DNA from: Aplectana chamaeleonis
Lineage: Eukaryota; Nematoda; Chromadorea; Rhabditida; Cosmocercidae
NCBI GenBank assembly: GCA_029168955.1
Contig: JAPDOI010000065.1
Coordinates: 558,001-622,000 of the forward strand
DNA: 64,000 bases
Direction: 5' to 3'
This document shows positions 45,701-57,700 of the stretch, piece after piece; position 1 is the first letter of the stretch, and the number at the start of each line of letters is the position of its first letter. A model generated the notes under the pieces. That model was not told where the DNA came from. It searched no databases and worked only from the letters and a program-made list of their open reading frames with translations. The position numbers and the translations under genes were made by a program.

Positions 45701-48700
45701 TTGTCTCTTCCTGCACTCGTTCACTTCCATAGAAAACTCCAAATACCGTGCGGTGCCGATTGTCACAAGGGCATAAAATGATTATATCAGTTGCCCTAGA
45801 CTGAAATTTAAAGCCATTTTATGGCTTTGTGGCAATCGGCATCGCGCGGGATTCGGGTCATTTTCAAAACTCTTTCGAATTTTACAAAACTGTTCGCCTA
45901 ATTGGAAGTTGAAATTTGTTACATAATAATCAGAGATCTATCATCTGAGTTCTCGAAATACGTCTACCAGGAGAAGTTTCTTGAAGCCAGTACAGGATCA
46001 CAGTACCAGCGATTTTGGAAATTCTAAAAGTTGGAAGTAAACATCTACTAAGGCCCCTTTCAGAGTTTGTTGAGAAATTGGCCAATTATGTCGATACGTT
46101 AGGGAACATGGACAATGGAGGTTGCAAAAAAACACCTGGTGTGTTCAGCTGTGGCTGAGGCCCCTGCTAGAGTTGGTGCTATTTCCATCTGTAACCCGCC
46201 GACACCATGGATATCAACCACGCCGGCTACGCCGGGTGATTTTCTCTACCTCATCCATCATTTTAATCATACGCATCGACCGGGTGGGTGTTGGGGGGTG
46301 TCGGCGGGTGTTTTTCGCATCCCATTTCCAATGCTTTCTGAATACATTGGCTAAACCGACTCTGACAGGAGCCTAAGAACCCGAAGCTCGAGAAAGACTT
46401 CATTTGATAAGAGCGATGATGGAAGGTCATCGTGAACCTTACGCCACAAACCGAGGTTCAATGCACAACATAAACACAGGTGATTTTGCGGTTTTATTCT
46501 CCTTGGGCGGAATGCACAGACGAGAGTGTCACAAAGGGGTCGGGGCAAGGTTTCGGGCGTTGGCGCGTTTGATGATAGCAATGCGAGGACTGAGACTGGG
46601 ATTGGGGGAGCACTGTGAAATCGTTCCCTCGCCAATCCTACCTATGTAGAAGGGTGGGGCAGCCGAAACCCCGACGAGACAATAATTATTGATTATGTCA
46701 AGTCTTCGCACGGCAATACTGTGAAGCGCTGACGACCTAACCTCTGCCTCAACTAATTCGTAACAGTAAAGAGTTCATTTGGAGGCTTCCTAGTATTCTG
46801 CGGAGGGTCGGCTGCGGTCTTGAAGTCCCCAGACGTTTTCCCGTCTGACTGAAAACATAGTAGATGAAATCGAGTACCTCCAAAGGATGAGATCGATTAC
46901 CCCAAAGGGAGCAAAGATAATCTCAAGAAAACCATAGATAGGGTTTTGATAGATTTTCAGATTTACACAGATATTCGTTCACTAGTGCAGGTTGTTCCCG
47001 ACATAAGCCTGGCCACATCATAAACAAGTTTTTTGGAAAAAAATTGTCAGGTGACATATTAAAGCAAAATTCTATAGTAGAGCCTGCGCGCACTGCTTTG
47101 ATGTCCTTCCATTTATTCTTGGAGGGGTTCATTGTGGAAACTTCGTGGTCAGTTGGTAAGCCGAAAGCATCGACGTAAAGCTGAACGAAAAACAATTAAG
47201 GTGAACGGCCACACCACAATGTGTAAAATATCTTTACATGTCCCACTTCAATTTGATTCATTGTACTCTTCCCCGGGAAGAGCACGGATCCGCGAAGCAT
47301 CTCTCCGAACACACAAGCAGCTGACCATATATCTGGAGTATACCGTTTGCAGTTAGGTCCGTGCCTCCTCAAGAAAAAACTTCAAATTTCTTCCGCAGCT
47401 GGCGCGGGTGGTTGAAGTCTCGCCGGCGGCTGGCGATGCGGTAAGCTGATCAGCTGCGCTCTTCTCTTGGCCTCAATCAAATAGCAAACCGGCGGGCGCT
47501 TGCGACCGAAGCGCTTGCCGCGTGTGAGATTCGAATGTTTTCCTTGAGAATTCAAGCGACGGACCTAACTATACTGTCCTTCTATTGGAAAGAAACTCAA
47601 GCGTGAGATTGTCGGAGGTCGCGATCAGTGGTGAGGTTTTGGATCACATCAGTAACTCATGCACGGACCACCCCCATTCTGCCGAAGTCAGTCGAGGTTT
47701 CACTCGCTACCTGATCCGGGCTGGAATTCACGGGGCGATACCTATTTTCTAATCATTGTTCGCCGTTTGTCTGTACGCAATGCAGGTAGCCATGGCTAGG
47801 AATAGTTAGTGTTACGCAAAGTGCAGCGTAGTTGGTCCCGTTATAAATTGCCGAAGGCCGTAGTGAGCCATCCCTAGTGACACTGAGCCGTCCTCTCCCG
47901 TCCGTAGTGATCCTGCGCCTTTCTGCGCCGTTCCTTGGGTGTTGCTGCATGCCAATCGCTTATGCAGGCGTATTTGAGCGCACTGATGTCTACACAGTCG
48001 GGCCATAACGAGAGATTTTCTAGTTTTTTGAGCAATGCATTGCATTTGTATTGACTGGGACGGCCACAGCCGGATCCGGACAGACCATGCGGGCTTAATC
48101 CGTTTACATGGAGGGGAAGGGGGTATTTCCGACTTGAGTGGGCAATGTAATGTTACAGTGTGCCTGGATCGCACTGATACTCCCCTATTGTCCTCGTTCC
48201 TTATTGTTGGTTGGCGCAAATTCTGTGCGCATATGTTATAGCATACGTGCACCGAGTTGGCGCCAACGCGCGTGGAGGAGCGCAAAGTATCTGCGCCATC
48301 CATGCCGACTGCACTACACGCGCATCGAGCGGAACGGTCAGCGACGGCACATGCGTGTTCAGTCGGGTCACAGCGGGTGTCTTTTCGTCTCCCAATTAGC
48401 ATCATGTGAATGCTTAAAGACCGTACGACGAGTCCGTAGGGGTAGCACGGACACGTCCTTATAGAAAGTTTCATTTTTTATTCGGATTCAACCATTCTCA
48501 CTGCTCGTTTCATCAAAATTGGTTCCTACGGTTGTCTTTCGTACGTCATATGCTACAAAAATTAGAAAACGTAGTCCAAGGTGAACGCTGCCCTCAATCG
48601 CTATTTTGTTTTGAGATTACAGTTCACCTACCGACTTCACAACCGTAAATCTTCGAGCCAAACAGCAGCTCTGGTGGGCGGTAGTACCTGAAAATAATAT

Positions 48701-51700
48701 ATCAGCACACTTAAAACTTTGAAGCACAAAAACTACAATACCACTCATAGGATTTGGTCAGAAGGCGCGCGAGGTCGGGTTTTAGTGTCTTTTTCGTCTT
48801 TTCGTAAAACTCACTTCAGAGTCAACTTTGAGGGAAACTGCGGTGATATTCGTGATCCTGGTGTCAAGGGCTACCAAACGGTATAGCCCTTGTTGGGGTT
48901 TCGTTTTGAACTCACGAAGTTTGACAGGCAGGGTAGACTGTATTTTACCATTTGATGGAGGGGGGGAGCTCGGCGTCCTGTCTCTGCGTCCTCCTGGCTC
49001 CCACCACAGCCTCAACAACGCGCCCCCCGTCTGTGGCCTCACTGACTCGCGTGCTGTCTCTCCTCACCACACCTACCAGCGGCGCTGATTTTCGTCGGTC
49101 CCTCAACCGGCAATCCATTTGGTGTGGGTGCGTATATTAACCGAGGCCCCAGGAGTTATGCCTATCACACGCCAAATCGAGAACACTTTAAATATTGAAA
49201 TGGCTGAATAGAAGATATACGAATAGAAGATATAGAAGACGAGAAACTCTCGGATTTCAGAATGCCGCAAACAGCATGCTTCAAACTATGCTTTTACATA
49301 TTCAGATTTTTTACGAATATTCAAGTTTTCGAATAAATCGAGATTTTGAACTTGCCGAATATTCGGTTTTTTCAGGTAATTCGGGAATTGGCTTCTTTGG
49401 AACAATCGATTTTTCGATGAATTCAAGAATTTGCCATTCTCGAATATTCGACTTTCCGAATAATTCGAAGTCGATTTTTTCGGTCGAATGATTTTTTGAA
49501 TCATTCGATTTGTCCAAATAAAGTTGAAACTGAACACAGATTTTAGATGTGGTGTTTTGAGTAACCTCGCAGGAGCGGAGTTGAGCAGGGCTGCGACTCG
49601 GCGAAAGGGGGGTCGTGAAATAATTGGAAAATTCTTGAAAAAAAATGAAAACAGGTGATTGTACGATTTGACCAAAGTTCACCACAAATTTCATCCTTCT
49701 CCATCTTTACCGCTCTCAAAAAGATTTTTTCATTCTGGGGGGGATCCTAAAAATTTCGGAAATTCCAAAAAAAATATGGTCAACACGGAAGGGAATCGTT
49801 GCTCAGTCGAAAACTGGTGTAACGGGCTGCTTCAACCCTGCGCAGGAGCCAGAATACTAGCTAAGCTCAACAAAAGGTGGATTTCTGAACGAAATCTGAA
49901 TAATTTTTGAAAGCCTGTTTTTGGAATATTAGACTTTTGAATATTATTCTGTGCCGCTTCTTACGAAGTATTCGAATTTCGAATATGTCTTAAGAAAGAA
50001 AATTTTCGAATTCGATTGATTCGTAATTTATTTATGTATATATGTATCATTCGAATATTTTGTAAATAATACAATTCGGCCCGAAGTAGTCTTTCTGCAC
50101 ATCTAAAGGCGGTGGTCACGATGAAATATGGCTTTTGGTATTATTCCACGGCAATGTTGCTCAACTGTTTCTCCGCCTTTTGCTTGATTTTTCAAGAGCA
50201 TTTTGTTTCTCTTTTTTCACACACGTCTTTGAAGTGTTGTAGGATGCGTGTTTTGTTTACATTCATTTAGCGCAATGGTCATAAGAACGGTCGACAAAAA
50301 TATCTCGTTTTTTCACAAGACCTTATGTACATTCAATGAGATTTATCTGTTAAGAAATCCACATTTTGTGAAGTTAAACTAGTATTCTGGCTCCTGCGAA
50401 GTTACTTGAAACACCACATCTGAGACCAGTGTCCTGTCTGAATTATACTTTGACCGAATCGAATGATTCAAAAAATCATTCGACTGAAAAAGTCGCCTTC
50501 AAATTATTCGGGAGAGGCAATTTTCCGAATTATTCGGAAAAACGAATATTCGAGAGCTTCAAAATCCCGAATTTTTCGAAAAGTCGAATATTCGTAAAAA
50601 GATCTGAATATGTAAAAGCATAATTTGAACCATGCTGTTTGCTGCATTCTGAAACCCGAGTTTCCCTTCTTTTATATCTTCTATTCGTATATCTTCTATT
50701 TACCCAATATTTGAAGTGTCCTCGATTTGGTGTGTGATAGGCATAACTCCTGGGACATTGGTTAATGGACGCACCCACACCAAATGGATTGCCGGTTGAG
50801 GGACCGCCGAAAATCAGCGCTGCTGGTCGAAGGTGTGGTGAGGAGAGGCAGCACACGAGTCAGTGAGGCCACAGACGGGGGGCGCGTTGTAGAGGCTGTG
50901 GTGGAAGCCAGGAGGACGCAGAGACAGGACGCCGAGCCCCCCCCCTCCATCAAATGGTAATATACAGTATACCCTGCCTGTCAAACTTGGTGAGTTCAAA
51001 ACGAAACCCCAACAAGGGCTATACCGTTTGGTAGCCCTTGGCACCAGGATCACGAATATCGCTGCAGTTTCCCTCAAAGTTGACTTTATAGCGAGTTATA
51101 CAAAAAATACGAAAAAGACGCTGAAATTCGATCTCGCGCGCCTTCTGGCCAAATCCCATGAGCGGTATTGTAGCTGCTCTTGTTCCGAAAAAAAGGCAAA
51201 AAATTCTGGTTCGGGAATTTGCCCAGTGGTGATTCGAGCCTTGTTCGAACGTAGTCGGAGCGACCAGCGCTACACGGGCGCAATGGAATCGTTCCCTGAA
51301 TACGATTTGGAGTTGCAACTTGGAATCGCTGAGGTGGACAAAAAAATGGCGTACAATTGTGGACGACGCCAAGGGAATGGAAGAAGTTAATCACGAATTC
51401 GTCGTTATTGTTTTCTGGCTGGGTTGCTATACAGACTAGGTTAGTATAAAATCACTGAAAGCTTTGTTTTGTTTGTTTTGTTTTCTGTAGCTCTGTAGGC
51501 GATATCATTTTTCGGAATGTTTTCTACATTTTCTCGCATCTTCATCAGTAGTATATTTCAATTGTTTGTTTTTGTCTTTCAAGTTTCGTTTGTTTGTTAC
51601 CTTAAGGAACATATGTGATTTTACATAATAAATGGCTTCCGTATTCGATTTAGTCTGACGCATGGAGAACCACGTGAGTAGCTCGGCGACCGCGACCAAA

Positions 51701-54700
51701 GCTGCCAAGTGTAACAACCCGTCATCCTTCAATAAGGAATCTGTGGCCGAGAAGGGTATTTGTAAGGGCCTAGTTATACATTGGCGTTTCGCTGCCGCTG
51801 TTTTTCCATGACGTCTGCAATTGTTGAGATTCAGAATTTAATTATCAGCAGACCTGCAGCGGAAGCAAGCGATACAGAACCAACTATCGCTCCAGCCGCG
51901 AAGCGGCTGGAGAGGTTTGGTTCTGCCCCGGACTTATGATCACTTAGAATTCTGTAAAGTAGTTAATAAAACCTGTTCTCCAGAGATTTCCATCGGGATA
52001 TAGGTGAGAGGGTCCAGGAGGCACATGCTGACAAATTTGAGCCAAATCGGTTCAAAACTAACAAAGTTAGATCGGCGAGTCCTTACCAAAATTCTTGTTG
52101 TGCGCTGTTACTGCTTCGCGCTTCCTGCTTCCTGCTTCCTGCTTCCTGCTTCCTGCTTCCTGCTTCCTGCTTCCTGCTTCCTGCTTCCTGCTTCCTCGTG
52201 CGTTACGCACCCTTAGTAGTGGCCACTGCTAATGGTCGCAGGCGATCAGTTGGACAGGCTGGTAAGTTGGTATGTGGATAGATAAGCAGGCTGGTGAGTG
52301 GGTAGACAATGAGTACTTACTGTTTAACATTAACTACTTCACTTATTACTGCTTATCATATCAAGTGATATTATCAGTTGGTAGACCAAATCGCTAAAAC
52401 ACGTTGTAGGCTGTACTTTTCGATGGGAAGGGACAAGGAAAGTGACTAACAAATGTGTTACTTACTGTTTAACATTAACTACTTCACTTATTACTGCTTA
52501 TCATATCAAGTGATATTATCAGTTGGTAGATCGAATCGCTAAAACACGTTGTAGGCTGTACTTTTTGATGGGAACGGACAAGGAGAGTGACTAACAAGTT
52601 TGTTAGTTTACTGTTTAACATTAAATACTTCACTTATTACTGCTTATCATATCAAGTGATATTATCCTTTTGTACATCAAATCGCTAAAACACGTTGTAG
52701 GCTGTACTTTTTTGTAGAAAAGGGACAGGGGAAGTGACTAACAAGTTTGTTGCTTTCTGATGAAGTCATCAAAGTGCATGGGGCATCTGATGACGTCATC
52801 AGGACGTCGTGCCAAGTACATAGGGCATCTGCTGACGTCATTAGGACATCGTGCCAAGTACATAGGGCATCTGCTGACATCATCAGGACGTCGTGCCCAG
52901 GTCGTGCCAAGTGCATAGGGCATCTGATGACGTCATCAGGAGGTCGTGCCAAGTACATAGTGCATCTGGTGACGTCATCAGGAGGTCGTGCCAAGTACAT
53001 AGTGCGTCTGGTGACGTCATCAGGACGTCGTACCAAGGTCGTGCCAAGTACACAGGGCATCTACATTTGATGATGCCATCAGGATGTCGTGTAAACTACA
53101 CACGGCATCTGATGACATCATCAGGATGTCGTGTAAAGTAGACAGGGCATCTGATGATGTCATCAGGATGTCATTTAAAGTACATAGACCATCTTATGAC
53201 GTCATCAGGACGTCGTAAAGTGAGTCGCGCGTCACTTGTAGCGTGCGGAGCAAGTCGATTACTTACTGATTATCATATCAATCCATCCTATGAAAAAGAA
53301 AATTTCTCAGGGATATTACTTCGTAATATCAGGAAAAAGTGAACAATTCTACCAAAAAAATGTCTTACAAGCGAAAGAGGTTTGGCTGGCGTTAGAAACG
53401 GTTCAACAAAAAGGGAACAATAGGCAAGTAGGATTATGAGAGTCTACAAAAAGTGAACAATATTTTCTGAGACTGATTTTCTTGGCCGACACTTCTTAAC
53501 AGCGGAAACAAACCGTTGTTGCATTCCACGAGGAAGAGTTTAATGGCTTCCAAGAATGGACTTCTATTCTTGACGAGAATATAAGAAAATACTCTTTTTT
53601 GATGCTGCACTTTGAGTTCGCTTCTCGTAGCAGCTGGAGCTAGCCGTCAGTGTAGGTAAAGTTGACATCATTTTCTCTTCTAATGATAACTAATAGGTTC
53701 ACATAAATATGCATTTTTATCGCTGCTCGCATAATCGGAGACTATTCGAACCCCGAAGCGCTTCCGTGTGGAACACCACAACGGTTTGTTTCCACTGTTA
53801 AGAAGTGTCGGCCAAGAAAATCAGTCTCAGAAAACATTGTCCACTTTTTGTAGACTCTCATCATCCTACTTGCCTATTGTTCCCTTTTTGTTGAAACGTT
53901 TCTGACGCCAACCAAACCTCTTTCGCTTGGAAGACCCTTTTTTGATAGATGTATATATAGGGACTGACTCTTGGCAATGCCTCGACTAGCCCGAGCTATC
54001 TGCTTTAAAAATGACTTCAGGAAGTAAAGGACAGCTCCTCTAGGTAAGTGATTGAGAGAGTCTACCACTATGTCTCAACAGCGCATCTGACCATGGCATC
54101 CACTGCTTGAACGGCGCAAGCCATCACGGTCGAAACCCTTATATGCGACCATAAACGTGAACATCCACTGAGCTCCGCAGCATAAGTTACATCGATTTCC
54201 CTGAGTGATGGATAGACACGCTTTGTCCCGAGTATTTCTGTACTCTTCACCTCCCGGAGGCTGACCGTCAAACAGTGATAGCCCTAGTTTATTCGTGGCA
54301 TCAAAGGCACAGTCCAAGCTGGTGAGTGAAAGTTCATGTTATGGTCCGGCCGCTGTGTGTAGCGACGCTGCCAATTGCTGAGTCTCAGCTTCTCAGGATG
54401 AGCGAAAAAACATGAAACATTTCTAGAGTTTTCAATCTCACTATCAGTAGGAACAAGGGGAGTGATGAATTGTAATCCATATACGAATTTTTGAGGGACT
54501 GTAATTTCGCTTGTTGTGGGTTCTGAGCAATTTCGGAAGCACCATTGTGATCAGCGTAAAAATCTCTCCAGTGCAAGCAGTTGAGCTGGAAAGCAATTCT
54601 GAGATTGTACTGAGTCTTTGAATTATCAGTGGAGGAAATTATGCATGTCAGTATTTCATTTTCAACCATACCTTCCTTAGCGACGGTTTTTGCTTGTGTT

Positions 54701-57700
54701 GTTTACCATTTACGCTCCCTCAGGAACCTCGAGCTTCTTATCTCAACTTTCAACCCGAGCCCCTATTTCACACCTTTGAAATCATTAGAACCCTTCCTCA
54801 GCTGTTTCGTGAGTTTCCCATTGGGTGTTCCTAGCAGGGCATTCTATAAAAACACGCCTACTCTACCGCCCCACCTTTCACCTCGAATTTTGGCGCCATC
54901 ACCAGCATAGCCACTCTTCATATTCACGAAAAAGTTTCGAGCGAACCAAGGGCTTCTGAGCTCTTTCGTAATATTCTGGTCGGATGTTCAGCTACAGACA
55001 CATTCACACCACACTTGAACTAAGTAGAGCAACTACCAACGACGTTCGCGCACTGTTTCAACTCCGAAGCTCACCTCGTCACATGGTAACTGGGTTGTGG
55101 AGTCTTTCTTGGCTCCTGCGCAGACGATCCAAAGTCACCTATCTTCAACAGGCCAGTTTCTTCATCAACGAGCAAGTTCTGCGGTTTAATGTCTCTATGG
55201 CAGATGCCAGCCTAGAAATCAGTTATTTACCTTCGTTGAATACGTACATACCTGGTGAGTTAGAAGCTAAAAAAGTCCACTGACTCTCAGTAAATGATAC
55301 TGGCCACGGAACAACTGCCATGCGAACATCTTTGTCTCTATTATATGAATTCTACGATTGTGTTTCTTCAGGTATTGGTAAAGATTCAACGGAAAAAATT
55401 CGAATATTAGTGAGAAGCACGTCTGAAAGATTGACTAATGACAGCGGATGACGAAGCCATAAGGATTAACAGGAAGGAAAACTTGCGTTGTCTGTATATT
55501 TTGTTCGATAGCTGTATAGCAAGCGGACGACGTTCGGGTGATTAAGCCGATTTAGCTTCTTTAAAACATTGATTTCGAAGGTTGTTAGTGAGGTCGCTGA
55601 AAACCTTTTGAGCAGCCGACAAAAATATTTAACGAAAGTTTTTTTGCATTGAAAATCACAAGCTAAGTGAGTCTTCAATGATCTAATGAGATTATAGTCC
55701 ACAGCCTCAGAAAGCGGCGATAGAGCGGTTGCGGCCAACAAACCAACACAACCACCAGTACTACAAATCGGGAGCGAGATCATTTGATCGATGGTCATTC
55801 TCTTTCATTTCCGTGGCTTTCACATGAAGCACTCACCATATATGTTTCCAGTACCATTTTCTGACGAAGAATTCGAATTCATCTCTCTAGGTGCTGAGCT
55901 GTTCTCACAACACAGGTTTACTTGTTCGCGGCTACCGAGGAAGGAATCGGATTCGGTTTAAGACTGGTGTGGTGGTTATTTAACGGGCTGAAGACGATAC
56001 AGCGGTCCGTTTTTTAATATATTAAAGGCAGTGTCCACGACAAAATCAGTCTCCGAGTTTTCACCGGAAATCAAGAGGTTCGAGTCCAACTTCACCAGTA
56101 ATGCTGAAAAATTGGCTTAGAACAAGCACAGAAGAGTGCTATACGGCCCTAAATCCAAGTGTTCCGTTCACGCAACGCCCACTTTTTTCAACTGTCTCTG
56201 ATCCGAGAATAGCCGGAAAACTCATTTTAAGGAAATATGACACATTCAGGGGGCTATTGTTCACTCCACTTAAAGGCAGCGTGCGCGATGAAAACCAAAT
56301 TCCTGTTTTTGTGTTATATCTTTCGAATGGGCCTTGATAAGGCCATTCACGACGTCTGAAGTCTCAAAAATGAACCGAAATGAAGTTATTTCCAGTTGAA
56401 AACGTCTTTCTGGGTTCGGGGGTTGGCCTTTGGGTCGATCATCTGTTACGTCCGTTCATCAAATGAGAAGCGAATGTAATTGATCAATAAGTAATATAGT
56501 ACAAATGAGTGGAAGTTGATGAAATATATGAAGTGACTACGTCATGAATGCCTTTTCTGCTCATTTCGGTCAACCTTTTCTCCATTGAAAATCAGCTGAA
56601 AGAAAGATGAATGGGATTTGATCGGGAGATCATGGGTCAACACAGCGATTCTTAACGATCGACTCTTCCTTTCTCATGCGTCGATTAGATGGATGGGTCT
56701 GGAAACGAAGAAAAAGGGGTCCGGAAAAACAGTTTTCAGTAACTTTATCGCGGTTCTTTCAACGTGGGTGTTGTGTAGGGTACTAGAGCTCCCATTATAC
56801 ATTGAAAACTCGGAAACGAATTTCATCGCAAACAATGCCTTTAAAGGCATCGTACGCGCAGAGAACCGTATATTATTTTTACACGTTTTTGTGTAGCTTG
56901 GCCTCTCTAGTGAACGAAAATGTCGAAGGGGGCCATGAAAAACCTTCATTTGTAAAGAAAAGTCAATCGGAACACATTGTAAATACGAATTTAAATTTTG
57001 CGCCAAAAGCCTTTTTGAAGTTTTTCTGTTTTTGGAGGCCTCGTCAGTGTCATTTTCAGAGTTTTTCTGCATGTGGAGTTCGTGCCGTAACTATTTTTCA
57101 TGTTGTTTTACGATCGCACCAACATTCTAGGAAAAAGTGCTAGATGACTGGTGAGAATTGGGGGCGAATCTTCATCTTTGACGCCTTCCAACCTCAATGC
57201 GCAACGTTTTTGACGCGCCAAAGTTTACCAGTGTGGTCTACCGGGCTCAATCATGAAGTTGAGCCTGAAAAATGATAACTGATTTCCAGCGCGAACGATG
57301 CCTTTAACTAAACATTCCCCCCTTGATGATCGATTACCTTCTCAAACTCAAAATTTGAGTTGGAGTAACCTTATCGATACCCGATGAGGGAGTGGGCGTT
57401 GCCTGAGCGGATCACTCAAATCAGGGCCGTATAGGGCTCGTTCGTGCTGGTTCTTAGCCGGCCTTCCAACCTTCCTGGCTAAGTAGGGCTCGAACCTCTT
57501 GATTTCCGGTGAAACCTCGGAGACTGATTTCATCGTGGACACTGCCTTTAAGGCTCCGTCCATACGTGGCGAGAGCCTGCGATTACGCAAAGTCGATGGT
57601 TATCGTGGGCACACGATTCGCTAGCCGCTCACAGGCGCTCCTTCTCGCGTGCCCTCGCCCGCTCGCTCTCGCGCGCTTGCGCCAGCGCCACGAAGCAAGC

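Larger units (their letters stand above)
56026..57547. mobile_element. TTAA MITE (outer) hosting two others
   Basis: Ends AGGCAGTGTCCACGACAAAA and ATCGTGGACACTGCCT, with TTAA at 56022-56025 and 57548-57551. Inverted similarity extends over 65 bp (CAGTCTCCGAG, ACCGGAAATCAAGAGGTTCG). Confidence 0.88.

Noticed and set aside
47812..48474. 220-codon minus-strand ORF
   Set aside because: No domain, odd Cys/Arg-rich composition, and the opposite strand is also partly open. GC-rich repeat-like sequence explains it.
52677..53141. Repetitive ORFs of 82-127 codons
   Set aside because: Read-through of the TGACGTCA 42-bp array.
55660..55886. Alternative N-lobe exons for the kinase (55837-55886 and 55660-55760)
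   Set aside because: They have usable splice sites and one joins exon 4 in phase, but [13 protein letters not shown] is only loosely like a Gly loop and VDYN replaces the Lys. The 61.66-kb exon is a far better N-lobe. Mutually exclusive exons cannot be fully excluded without transcripts.
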